From the NCBI RefSeq assembly GCF_016862115.1, contig NZ_BOMI01000104.1:52529-116528 (forward strand): DNA of 64,000 nt, in the 5' to 3' direction. Positions 34,599-42,262 of this stretch are shown in pieces. The stretch's first letter is position 1, and every line of letters starts with the position of its first letter. A program made the position numbers and the translations under genes. This stretch comes from Paractinoplanes deccanensis. Its GTDB lineage: Bacteria; Actinomycetota; Actinomycetes; Mycobacteriales; Micromonosporaceae. The notes below the pieces were generated by a model, which was given only the letters and a program-made list of their open reading frames with translations, searched no databases and was not told the origin of the DNA.

Positions 34599-34621
34599 GC
34601 CGCTTCGCCACAGTGTCCGGC

Positions 34622-35860
34622 ATGCCAGCGCGCCTTAACCTGCGACGCCCGGCCGTGGCGGTCAACACCGTCCTCGGCGTCGCCCTCATAGCCGGGGGCT
34701 TCTGGGCGTACCAGACCCTCTCCGGATCGGACTCCACCCCGGCGGCCGCCGCGTCGACCCGCACGATGGCCGTGCAGCAGGGCACCGTCACCAAGACCGT
34801 CACCGCGGACGGCACGCTCGAGAGCGCCAGCACCGCGAGCGCCAGCTTCGTCACCGGCGGCACGGTCACCGCGATCAGCGTGAAGGTCGGCGACAAGGTC
34901 ACCAAGGGCCAGGTGCTCGCGAAGGTCGACCCGGCCGAGGCGCAGCGCTCGCTGGACGCCGCGAACGCCGACCTGGACGCCGCGCGGGACGCGCTCGACC
35001 GGGCCGAGGACGCCGGCTCCGACACCTCGTCGGCCGAGAACGAGGTGCAGCAGGCGAACCTCGCCGTGGACGAGGCGGAGGCCGCGGTGGACGGCACGAC
35101 GCTCACCGCGCCCATGTCCGGCACGGTCACCGCGGTCAACGGCACGCTCGGCAGCAGCTCCTCCGGCACCGGATCGTCGTCGTCCGGGTCCTCGTCCGGC
35201 TCGTCCGGCGGAGGCGCTCCCTCGGGCGGCGGCTCCTCCTCGTCCTCGTCGAGCTCGTCCTCCTCGTCCTCCTCGGGCTTCATCGAGATCGCCGACCTGA
35301 CGAAGCTTCAGGTCGCCGCGTCCTTCGCCGAGGCCGACGCGACCAAGCTCAAGGAGAAGCAGGCGGCCCAGGTCACCTGGAACGCGCTGAACAACACCAC
35401 CGCGACGGCGAAGGTCGCCTCGATCGACCCGTCGGCGACGACCTCCAACAACGTGGTGACGTACGGCGTGACGCTGACCCTCGACAAGGTGCCCACCGGC
35501 GCGAAGGCGGGCCAGACCGTCTCGGTCGCGGTCACCACCGGCAGCGTCGAGAACGCGGTCTACGTCAACTCGGCGGCGGTCACCACGGTCGGCAACCGGC
35601 ACACGGTCACCGTGGTCAGCAACGGCACGTCGGAGGTGCGCTCGGTCGAGATCGGCTTGGAGGGCGACTCCGCCACCCAGATCACCTCCGGGCTCACGGC
35701 GGGGGAGCAGGTCGAGCTCAAGACCACCTCCACCACGACCTCCGGCTCCGGCAACGCGGGCGGCGGCGGCTTCCCGGGCGGCGGCCAGGGCGGCTTCCCG
35801 GCCGGCGGCGGTGGCAACCTCGGCGGTGGCGGCGGCACCTTCGGCGGAGGCGGACGATGA
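34622..35860 (+). CDS. HlyD-type efflux adaptor subunit, copy 2
   Basis: A 412-residue adaptor paralogous to the one at 30834. One membrane anchor (about 12-33) is followed by the first lipoyl half (TASASFVTGGTVTAISVKVGDKVTKGQVLAKVD), a short Ala/Asp-rich helix pair, and the second half LTAPMSGTVTAVNGTLG. A Ser/Gly run of about 45 residues then occurs where others continue the fold. The beta-barrel and membrane-proximal domains follow, and the tail is Gly-rich (GGGGFPGGGQGGFPAGGGG). The ATPase start overlaps its stop (ATGA), so this adaptor is the one cotranscribed with the MacB-type transporter. ATG 34622 is chosen over GTG 34613. Confidence 0.88.
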   Translation: MPARLNLRRPAVAVNTVLGVALIAGGFWAYQTLSGSDSTPAAAASTRTMAVQQGTVTKTVTADGTLESASTASASFVTGGTVTAISVKVGDKVTKGQVLAKVDPAEAQRSLDAANADLDAARDALDRAEDAGSDTSSAENEVQQANLAVDEAEAAVDGTTLTAPMSGTVTAVNGTLGSSSSGTGSSSSGSSSGSSGGGAPSGGGSSSSSSSSSSSSSSGFIEIADLTKLQVAASFAEADATKLKEKQAAQVTWNALNNTTATAKVASIDPSATTSNNVVTYGVTLTLDKVPTGAKAGQTVSVAVTTGSVENAVYVNSAAVTTVGNRHTVTVVSNGTSEVRSVEIGLEGDSATQITSGLTAGEQVELKTTSTTTSGSGNAGGGGFPGGGQGGFPAGGGGNLGGGGGTFGGGGR

Positions 35861-36597
35861 CCCGCCCGGTCCTGGACGTCCGCGACCTGAAGAAGATCTA
35901 CGGGCAGGGCGAGGCGACCGTGCACGCGCTGCGCGGCGTCAACCTGACCGTCGAGCGCGGCGACTACGTGGCTATCATGGGCTCCTCCGGCTCCGGCAAG
36001 TCGACCCTGATGAACATCCTCGGCGCGCTCGACATCCCCAGCTCCGGCACCTATCTGCTGGACGGCGTCGACGTCAGCCGGCTGGGCGACCGGCAGCTGG
36101 CGCTCGCCCGCAACCGCCTCATCGGGTTCATCTTCCAAGCGTTCAACCTCATTCCCCGTACGTCGGCAGTCGCCAACGTGGAGCTTCCCCTCGCGTACGC
36201 CGGGGTGAAGCCCAAGGAACGCCGCCGGCGCGCCATGGCCGCGCTGGACATCGTCGGGCTCGCGGAGCGCGCCAAGCACGAGCCGAACCAGCTCTCCGGC
36301 GGCCAGCAGCAGCGTGTGGCGGTGGCCCGCGCGCTGGTCACCGAGCCGGCGCTGCTGCTCGCCGACGAGCCCACCGGAAACCTGGACACCCGCTCGACCG
36401 AGGACGTCCTGAACGTCTTCGACCAGCTCAGCGCCGCCGGCCGGACGATCGTGCTGATCACCCACGAGCCCGAGGTGGGCGACCGCGCCAAGCGCCTGAT
36501 CCGGCTGGTCGACGGCGACATCGTCGCGGACGTCCGGCAGTCGCCCATCCACCGGCCGCCGGTCGGCGCCTTCAGCGGCGGGAGGCACGCGCAATGA
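35857..36597 (+). CDS. ABC transporter ATPase, MacB/LolD type
   Basis: A 246-residue nucleotide-binding subunit. Walker A is GSSGSGKST at 42-50, the Q-loop FIFQAFNLIP, signature LSGGQQQRVAVARAL, Walker B LLLADEPTGNLD and H-loop THE. It energises the FtsX-type permease encoded next. In this family, ATP hydrolysis drives shape changes that push substrates through extracytoplasmic partners rather than pumping across the membrane. The four-base overlap with the upstream adaptor and the repeat-containing gap before the permease are the notable features. Confidence 0.96.
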   Translation: MTRPVLDVRDLKKIYGQGEATVHALRGVNLTVERGDYVAIMGSSGSGKSTLMNILGALDIPSSGTYLLDGVDVSRLGDRQLALARNRLIGFIFQAFNLIPRTSAVANVELPLAYAGVKPKERRRRAMAALDIVGLAERAKHEPNQLSGGQQQRVAVARALVTEPALLLADEPTGNLDTRSTEDVLNVFDQLSAAGRTIVLITHEPEVGDRAKRLIRLVDGDIVADVRQSPIHRPPVGAFSGGRHAQ

Positions 36598-36618
36598 CCG
36601 AGCGAAGCGAGGGCATCA
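36595..36618. repeat. REP-like element 1 with GAGCGAAGCGAG core
   Basis: ATGACC-GAGCGAAGCGAG-GGCATCAT: short imperfectly complementary ends (ATGA/TCAT, CC/GG) around the GAGCGAAGCG core. It overlaps the stop codon of the ATPase gene and is followed 32 bp later by a second element with the same core. Confidence 0.5.
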
Positions 36619-36639
36619 TCAGGCTCAGTGTGGTGGGTC

Positions 36640-36672
36640 ATGGCGACACAGAGCGAAGCGGAGTGTCGTCAT
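36640..36672 (+). promoter_or_regulatory. Hairpin with GAGCGAAGCG loop spanning the permease start
   Basis: Arms ATGGCGACAC (36640-36649) and GTGTCGTCAT (36663-36672) pair with one mismatch around AGAGCGAAGCGGA. The right arm includes AT of the permease ATG (36671), and the ribosome-binding GGAG (36660-36663) straddles the loop end. In RNA it would tie up the start codon, so translation of the permease could be set lower than that of the ATPase. The GAGCGAAGCG core repeats that of the element at 36595. Confidence 0.5.
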
Positions 36673-37870
36673 GAGTTTCTACGAGGTCGTACGTTTTGCG
36701 CTGCGTGGCCTGTCCGCGAACAAGCTGCGGTCCGCGCTCACCATGCTCGGCATCCTCATCGGCGTCGCCGCGGTGATCCTGCTCGTCGCGGTCGGCAACG
36801 GCTCCGCCAAGGCGGTCAGCGACCGCATCGAGGCGCTCGGCACCAACACGGTCACGGTGATGAGCACCGGCCGCGGCGGCTCCAGCAGCACCGCACTCAC
36901 CAAGGACATGGCCGACGCGCTGGTGGACCCGGTGCTCGCGCCCGACGTGAAGTCGGTGTCGCCGGTGGTGAGCTCGTCGTCGACCGTCACGTACGAGGGC
37001 ACCGACCACGACGTGAGCTCGTTCGTCGGCACCACCCCCGGCTGGTTCGCGGCCAGCAACACGCCGGTCGGCCAGGGCGCCGCCTTCACCGCCGACGACG
37101 AGGCACAGGGCCGGCGCGTCGTGGTGATCGGCCAGACCGTCGCCGAGGAGCTCTTCCCCGGCGTCGACCCCATCGACAAGCAGGTCACCGTCGGCGGGGC
37201 ACTGTTCACGGTGATCGGCGTGCTCGAGGAGAAGAGCTCGACCGGCTTCCAGGACGCCAACGACACCGCGGTCGCCCCGCTCACCGCGGTGCGCCAGGTG
37301 CTGACCGGCTACGGCTCGCTCAACTCGATCCTGGTGGAGGCGAAGGATCCCGACAAGGTCGACGCCGTACAGTCCGAGGTCTCGACGATCCTCAACCAGA
37401 AGATGAACGTCACCACCGGCTCGAGCACCACCCCGTACCGCATCCAGAACGCCTCGCAGCTGCTCGAGACGCAGACGGAGACCGCTGACACGTTCACCAC
37501 CCTGCTCGGGGCGGTGGCCGCCATCAGCCTCCTGGTCGGCGGCATCGGCATCACGAACATCATGCTGGTGACGGTGACCGAGCGAACCCGCGAGATCGGC
37601 ATCCGCAAGGCCCTGGGCGCCCCGCGCCGCGTCATCCTGACCCAGTTCCTGATCGAGGCCACCCTGCTCAGCGTCATCGGCGGCGCCCTGGGCGTGGCCG
37701 CCGCCCTGATCGGCAGCAACTTCGAGATCGTCGGCGTGAAACCGGTGATCGTGCCCAGCTCGGTCGGCCTCGCCCTGGGCGTCTCCATCGCCATCGGACT
37801 GTTCTTCGGCGGCCTGCCCGCCAGCCGCGCCGCAAGGCTGCGCCCCATCGACGCGCTGCGCTACGAGTGA
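36671..37870 (+). CDS. ABC transporter permease, MacB/FtsX type
   Basis: A 399-residue permease with one N-terminal helix (about 20-42), a large extracytoplasmic MacB-type periplasmic core domain (about 45-265) and three C-terminal helices (about 280-300, 325-350, 362-385). Family motifs are ALRGLSANKLRSALTMLGILIGVAAVI, LVGGIGITNIMLVTVTERTREIGIRKALGA and the closing PIDALRYE. With the ATPase and adaptor 2 it forms a MacAB-like machine, probably exporting peptides, lipids or antibiotics. The start codon lies in a hairpin arm. Confidence 0.95.
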   Translation: MSFYEVVRFALRGLSANKLRSALTMLGILIGVAAVILLVAVGNGSAKAVSDRIEALGTNTVTVMSTGRGGSSSTALTKDMADALVDPVLAPDVKSVSPVVSSSSTVTYEGTDHDVSSFVGTTPGWFAASNTPVGQGAAFTADDEAQGRRVVVIGQTVAEELFPGVDPIDKQVTVGGALFTVIGVLEEKSSTGFQDANDTAVAPLTAVRQVLTGYGSLNSILVEAKDPDKVDAVQSEVSTILNQKMNVTTGSSTTPYRIQNASQLLETQTETADTFTTLLGAVAAISLLVGGIGITNIMLVTVTERTREIGIRKALGAPRRVILTQFLIEATLLSVIGGALGVAAALIGSNFEIVGVKPVIVPSSVGLALGVSIAIGLFFGGLPASRAARLRPIDALRYE

Positions 37871-37881
37871 GGACCCTTCCC

Positions 37882-38451
37882 GTGACTCCCATCAATGACG
37901 ACACCGCCGTTCTCCCCGTCACCGGCACGTCCCCCGAGCCGGAGGACGACGGCTTCGCCGCCGAACTGGCCAAGGCCGCCCCCAAGCGCTGGTGGAACAG
38001 GGGCACCATCGTGCTGGGCGCCGTGGTGCTGCTGGTCGGCGGCTTCGTGGGCGGCCTCCAGGCCCAGAAGCAATGGGGCACCTCCACCACTCCCGCGGCA
38101 GGCAACCGGGCGGCGGCCTTCGGCAACCGTGCCGCCGGCGGCTTCCCCGCAGCCGGCGCCGAGGGCCTCCCCGCCGGCGGCTTCGGCGGCGCGAACCCGG
38201 GCGGCACGGCCACCACCGCGGCCGCCGCCGACACCACCGGCACGGTGAAGCTGGTGAACGGCACCACCATCTACGTCGAAAAGGCCGACGGCACCGTCGT
38301 AACCGTCAAGACCGACGGCAAGACCAAGGTGGCCACGTCGTCGACAGGCAAGCTCTCCGACGTCAAGGCCGGCCAGTCGGTAACCATCCAGGGCGCCGCG
38401 GCCGCCGACGGCTCGGTGACCGCCACATCGGTGACCGCCCAGAAGAAGTAG
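37882..38451 (+). CDS. Membrane-anchored DUF5666-like protein
   Basis: A 189-residue protein. A cytoplasmic acidic N-terminus precedes a membrane helix (about 42-62, TIVLGAVVLLVGGFVGGL). A Gly/Ala/Phe/Pro-rich extracellular linker follows, then a small beta-rich domain (GTVKLVNGTTIYVEKADGTVV, VTIQGAAAADGSVTATSV) like DUF5666. It lies directly after the permease gene and before the terminator, so it is the last gene of the efflux operon; a role as accessory envelope subunit is inference. GTG 37882 is chosen because GAGGAC lies 7 nt upstream. Confidence 0.75.
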   Translation: MTPINDDTAVLPVTGTSPEPEDDGFAAELAKAAPKRWWNRGTIVLGAVVLLVGGFVGGLQAQKQWGTSTTPAAGNRAAAFGNRAAGGFPAAGAEGLPAGGFGGANPGGTATTAAAADTTGTVKLVNGTTIYVEKADGTVVTVKTDGKTKVATSSTGKLSDVKAGQSVTIQGAAAADGSVTATSVTAQKK

Positions 38452-38477
38452 CCGGTCCCCATCCCCCAGACGTCGGC

Positions 38478-38546
38478 GGGGCCGTGGAGCGAGGCCACGT
38501 CCCCACCGGCTACGGGCCGGGCGGTGCTGTCCCACCGCCCGGCCCG
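38478..38546 (+). terminator. Double hairpin terminator closing the efflux operon
   Basis: The first stem is GGGGCCGTGG (38478-38487) with CCACGTCCCC (38495-38504), one mismatch. The second is a perfect 14-bp stem, CGGGCCGGGCGGTG (38513-38526) with CACCGCCCGGCCCG (38533-38546), loop CTGTCC. The first begins 27 bp and the second 62 bp after the last efflux gene. Confidence 0.8.
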
Positions 38547-38611
38547 CCCCGTCTGCCGCGCCGCCTCAGGGTCCCGCCCCCGCTCCGCATTCGCCGCTGT
38601 GCCCTTTCCGT

Positions 38612-38671
38612 CGCGCCGCCGTCCGCCGCGCCGCCGTCCGCCGCGTCGCCGTCCGCCGCGTCGCCGTCAGG
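38612..38671. repeat. Four tandem 15-bp repeats
   Basis: Units CGCGCCGCCGTCCGC (38612, 38627), CGCGTCGCCGTCCGC (38642) and CGCGTCGCCGTCAGG (38657). As at 1021-1380, the unit is 15 bp and no translated product is supported. Confidence 0.75.
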
Positions 38672-38733
38672 CCGCCGCTGCCAGGGCAACGCCGCCAGGT
38701 CGCCCCGCGTCGCCGTCCGGCGGGCCGAGAGAT

Positions 38734-38747
38734 AGAACGTTCGGTCT
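38734..38747. promoter_or_regulatory. TetR-type palindrome without adjacent regulator
   Basis: AGAACGTTCGGTCT differs by one base from the perfect palindrome AGAACGTTCGTTCT, a form common in TetR-family operators. No tetR gene is nearby, so any binding protein would be encoded elsewhere. Confidence 0.3.
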
Positions 38748-38931
38748 TGCTCTAGAGGCGGGGTGGTGTCGCGCCGCCCGGGGCGGTTCACATTCGCGAG
38801 ATCACGCGGACAATATGTCCTGACCAGTATGGATGTGACATTGTCAATACGTTGTCAGGTGCGAACCCATTGATGGGTGTCCTTCGTATTCCTAGGCTGA
38901 GAGCCAGCTGGGAGCCGGAGGGGGTGAGCGG

Positions 38932-41835
38932 GTGCATCCGGACGCCACCACCCTGCGGGGACGGGCCGAGCTTCTTGGCACCGTCGAGGGGCGGCTGGCC
39001 GCGGGTGGCGGGGTCGCTCTTCACGGGCCGGCCGGCATCGGTAAGACGGCGCTTCTCGACGCGGTCGCTGCCACGGCGGCCGGGCGCGGGGAGCTGGTGC
39101 TGCGGTTGCGGCCGGTGCGTAGTGAGCGCCTGCTCGCGTACGCGGGCATCTCGGATCTGGTGAGCCAACTGCCGCGAGAGGCGGCAGCGGGCCTGCCTCC
39201 GGCTCAGCGTGCTGCTCTCGCCGCGCTGCGGCAGGGGCTGCCGCCGCGTGCGGGTGGTCCCGCGCTGGCCCGGCGGCTGGTGTTGCCGCTGTTGCTGGCG
39301 CGCACGGCCCGCAGCCGGAGCGTGCTGCTGGTGGTGGACGACTGTCAGTGGCTGGACGCGGAGTCGGCGGAGCTGATCGCCTTCGCCATGCGCCGTCGCC
39401 CGGGCCCGCGCGTGCGCGCGATCACTGCCCAGCGCCGCCCCGACGCCGCCGGGCACCACACGGACATCGCCCGACCGCAGGAGAGCGCCGTCGGAAACCG
39501 CGCGGGCGCGACCAGGCATCGGGAGAGCGCCGCTGGGAACGACGCGGCCATGTCTCAGCAGCGGGAGAGCGCCGCCGGCCGGCGAGCACCCGCCGCCCGT
39601 CAACAGCCCGGCCCGGGACATCAGCACCGGGCGGCCCGGCTCTGTCCGGCGCCCGTTCACGAGCTGGCGGTGCCCCCGCTGTCCGCCGACGATCTGACCG
39701 AGTTGCTGGAGGCTCGCGGTCTTCCCTGCCGCACGGCCAGCCGGATGCATGAGGCCAGCGCCGGCAACCCCTTCCTCGCCCTGGAACTGGCCGCCGCCGT
39801 CGCGCCCGGTCCGGCCTGGCGGCCCGCTCCGTTGCCCGAGGCCGCGCGTGAGCTGCTGCGGGAGCGGCTGGCGGCGCTCGGTGACGAGGTGCGGCGCACG
39901 CTTCTGGTGGCCGCGCTGGCCACCGAGCCGACCGTGACCGTTCTGCTGCGGGCGGGGCGCGATGATGCCGTGCGGGAGCTGCGCGCCGCGGCGGGGGTGG
40001 TGCGGCTCGACGGTGAGGCTGTGCGGTTCACGCCGCCCTTGCTGGCGGGCGTGCTGACCGAGGAGGCCGGCGCCGAGGAGCGGGTCGAGGTGCACACCGC
40101 TCTTGCCGCGGCCGCCGTCGATCCCGTGGAGGCGCTGCGGCATCGGGCTTTGTGCAGCGGCCGGCCGGATGCCGAAGTGGCGCTGGCGCTTGCCGAGGCC
40201 GCCGACGGGTGTGCCGAGCGGGCCGCCGAGCTCTATCTGCTCGCCGCGGAGCGGTGTCCGCACACGCATGCCGCTCAGCGGCTCGACTGGCTTGTCGCTG
40301 CGGCCCGGGCGGCGCTCACCGCCGGGGCGGGCGCGCTGGCGGGGCGGGCCGCCGAGGCGGTGATCGCGGCGGGGGCGCCGGCCGGTCATCGGGTGCGGGC
40401 GCGGGTGGTGCTGCTCGACCTGGCGGGGCAGGGGCTCGCCGACATGGGGGAGACGTTCGCCGCGGCGCTGGCCGAGGCGGGTGACGATCCGGCGTTGCTG
40501 GCGCCGGTGCGGCTGCGGCTGACGTGGGCCGCCTTCCTCTCCGGTGATCCGAACGCGGCCGAGGCCGAGGCGGGCCGGACCGTGGACGCCGCGCGCGGGG
40601 CCGGCGATCCGACCACCGAGGCGATGGCGCTGAGCATCCTCGCGCAGATCCAGCGGCTGCGCGGGGAGCCCCGGTGGGCGCAGACGTTGCGGCAGGCGCT
40701 CGCGCTGCCCGCGACTCCGGCGCCGGACTGGCTGCACTACGGGCCGCGCTACATGGCGGCGCGGTTCGCCATGGTCGACGATCGGCTCGGCGAGGCCCGG
40801 GACGAGTTGCTCAAGCTGCTCGTCGTGGCCGAGCAGGACCGCATCGGCGAGGCGAGGGTCGAGGTGCTGCGCAGCCTCTCCGAGGTGGCCACGCGGGCGG
40901 GGCGCTGCCGGGAGGCTTTGCGGTACGCGCATCGCGCGGTCCGCGCCGCGCAACACGCCGGCCTCAGCCCGGGGCCCACCTGGTACACGGCCGCCGTGGC
41001 CGAGCTCGCCGGCGGGAGCCTCACCGCCGCCGTCGGCTTCGCCCGCCGGGGGGTGCGCGCGTCCGAGCAGGAGGGCGACACCCTCTATCTGCGGCGCAAC
41101 CTGCACGCGCTCGGGCAGGCCGAGTTGCGGGCGGGGCAGGCGCGTGCGGGTGTGGCGGCGCTGCGGCGCCTGCGGGAGCTGGAGGCCGAGTCCGGCGGCG
41201 CCGACCCGATGATCGTTCGCTGGCACGGTGACCTGGCCGGTGGGCTGGCCGCGCTGGGGGAGCACGCGGAGGCCGAGGCGATGCTGGCCGAGGCGCGCGC
41301 CGCCGTGCACCGGCTCGGTGATCATCCGGGGCTCAGCGGCTATCTCGACCGGGCCACCGCCGTCGTGCTCTCCGAGAGCGGTCAGGCCGAGTCGGCCGTA
41401 CGGCTGTCCGCCGCGGCCGCCCAGCACTTCGCCCAGTTGCACCAGCCGCTGGAGCAGGCGCACGCGCTTCTCGTGCAGGGCAGCGCCGAGCGCCGTCGCC
41501 GCCGGTACGCCGCCGCGCGGGTGGCCATCGGCGCCGCGCTCGCGATCTTCCTGGCCGCGGACGCGAAGCCGTGGGCGGAGCAGACCGAGCGCGCGCTCGC
41601 CCGTACCGAAAGCAACTCCGCCCCTCTGGATCTCGGGCTGACCTCGACGGAACTGCGGATCGCGGCCCTCGTGCGCGACGGCGCGAGCAACCGCGAGATC
41701 GCGAGCCGGCTCTTCCTGAGCGTCAAGACCGTCGAGGCGACGCTGACCCGCGTCTACCGCAAGCTGGGGGTCCGCTCCCGCACGCAGCTGTCGTCGCGGC
41801 TACCTGCGGTGGCGGACCTCACGTCAAACGTCTGA
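38932..41835 (+). CDS. Large ATP-binding LuxR-family regulator (LAL type)
   Basis: A 967-residue regulator. The P-loop GPAGIGKT is at 32-39 and Walker B-like SVLLVVDDCQWLDAESAEL near 135. A long helical, TPR-like central region follows, and a LuxR/GerE HTH closes the protein (LTSTELRIAALVRDGASNREI, LFLSVKTVEATLTRVYRKLG). LAL proteins bind an inducer and ATP before activating genes, often for sugar use or secondary metabolism. Between Walker B and sensor regions there is an unusual Arg/His/Gln-rich insert (about 178-240) with three 14-residue repeats beginning ESAVGN, ESAAGN, ESAAGR. GTG 38932 follows GGAGGGGGT at the right distance. No obvious target lies beside it. Confidence 0.93.
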   Translation: MHPDATTLRGRAELLGTVEGRLAAGGGVALHGPAGIGKTALLDAVAATAAGRGELVLRLRPVRSERLLAYAGISDLVSQLPREAAAGLPPAQRAALAALRQGLPPRAGGPALARRLVLPLLLARTARSRSVLLVVDDCQWLDAESAELIAFAMRRRPGPRVRAITAQRRPDAAGHHTDIARPQESAVGNRAGATRHRESAAGNDAAMSQQRESAAGRRAPAARQQPGPGHQHRAARLCPAPVHELAVPPLSADDLTELLEARGLPCRTASRMHEASAGNPFLALELAAAVAPGPAWRPAPLPEAARELLRERLAALGDEVRRTLLVAALATEPTVTVLLRAGRDDAVRELRAAAGVVRLDGEAVRFTPPLLAGVLTEEAGAEERVEVHTALAAAAVDPVEALRHRALCSGRPDAEVALALAEAADGCAERAAELYLLAAERCPHTHAAQRLDWLVAAARAALTAGAGALAGRAAEAVIAAGAPAGHRVRARVVLLDLAGQGLADMGETFAAALAEAGDDPALLAPVRLRLTWAAFLSGDPNAAEAEAGRTVDAARGAGDPTTEAMALSILAQIQRLRGEPRWAQTLRQALALPATPAPDWLHYGPRYMAARFAMVDDRLGEARDELLKLLVVAEQDRIGEARVEVLRSLSEVATRAGRCREALRYAHRAVRAAQHAGLSPGPTWYTAAVAELAGGSLTAAVGFARRGVRASEQEGDTLYLRRNLHALGQAELRAGQARAGVAALRRLRELEAESGGADPMIVRWHGDLAGGLAALGEHAEAEAMLAEARAAVHRLGDHPGLSGYLDRATAVVLSESGQAESAVRLSAAAAQHFAQLHQPLEQAHALLVQGSAERRRRRYAAARVAIGAALAIFLAADAKPWAEQTERALARTESNSAPLDLGLTSTELRIAALVRDGASNREIASRLFLSVKTVEATLTRVYRKLGVRSRTQLSSRLPAVADLTSNV

Positions 41836-41906
41836 CCAGCACATACGGCACGGAGAGTGACCGCCGCTACAGCGTCACGGTGGCGACCGTCACTTCCGTA
41901 CCGAAC

Positions 41907-41930
41907 GTTTTACCTGCGTGATTTGGGTAT
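41907..41930 (+). promoter_or_regulatory. Candidate SigF/SigB-type stress promoter
   Basis: GTTT at 41907-41910, 14 bp spacer, then GGGTAT at 41925-41930. This resembles the GTTT-N(15-17)-GGGTAT promoters used by SigB/SigF-family factors in actinobacteria, with a spacer one base short. It lies 74 bp upstream of the 85-residue protein gene. Confidence 0.4.
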
Positions 41931-42004
41931 GAAGCCTGCCTCCTGGATCGTTGTAGAAGAAGGCGACGAGGCCTATCGCCATTACGATCCGTAAGGAGAC
42001 GGCC

Positions 42005-42262
42005 ATGCAGTTCACGACCAAGCTTCGCGACGTTCGCACGGCACTGGCGAACCGCCGGACGATGCGGGTCGCCCACCGCAAGCTCACCGACGAGCTGGCT
42101 TCCTTCCGTACGACCGCGGAGCGCGCGGAGCTCGACGAGCTCATCAGCCGCCACACGCCCGAGGAGACCGAGCAGATCCGCGAGATCCTCTACCGTCAGG
42201 ACGTCCACCGCCAGCAGTCCGGCGCGCGCCAGACTGCCGGCCTCGGTGGCTACCTCGGCTGA
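42005..42262 (+). CDS. Small conserved-looking hypothetical protein
   Basis: An 85-residue, highly charged, helical cytosolic protein (LRDVRTALANRRTMRVAHRKL, LDELISRHTPEETEQIREILYR). AAGGAG lies 8 nt before ATG 42005. No family function is known to me. A stress-type promoter candidate lies upstream and the stop overlaps the 3' end of the convergent terC-like gene by 13 bp. A similar short protein is expected in related actinobacteria, but that is inference. Confidence 0.75.
   Translation: MQFTTKLRDVRTALANRRTMRVAHRKLTDELASFRTTAERAELDELISRHTPEETEQIREILYRQDVHRQQSGARQTAGLGGYLG

Larger units (their letters stand above)
38452..38931. other. Intergenic region: terminators, minisatellite and candidate operators
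   Basis: About 480 bp without a supported gene. In order it contains two hairpins (38478-38504 and 38513-38546), four 15-bp repeats (38612-38671), a TetR-like palindrome (38734-38747), and an AT-richer promoter stretch around 38800-38900 holding GGACA-N3-TGTCC (38808-38820), two TTGTCA copies and CCCAT-N2-ATGGG. The last part presumably drives the large LuxR-type regulator at 38932. Confidence 0.5.
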
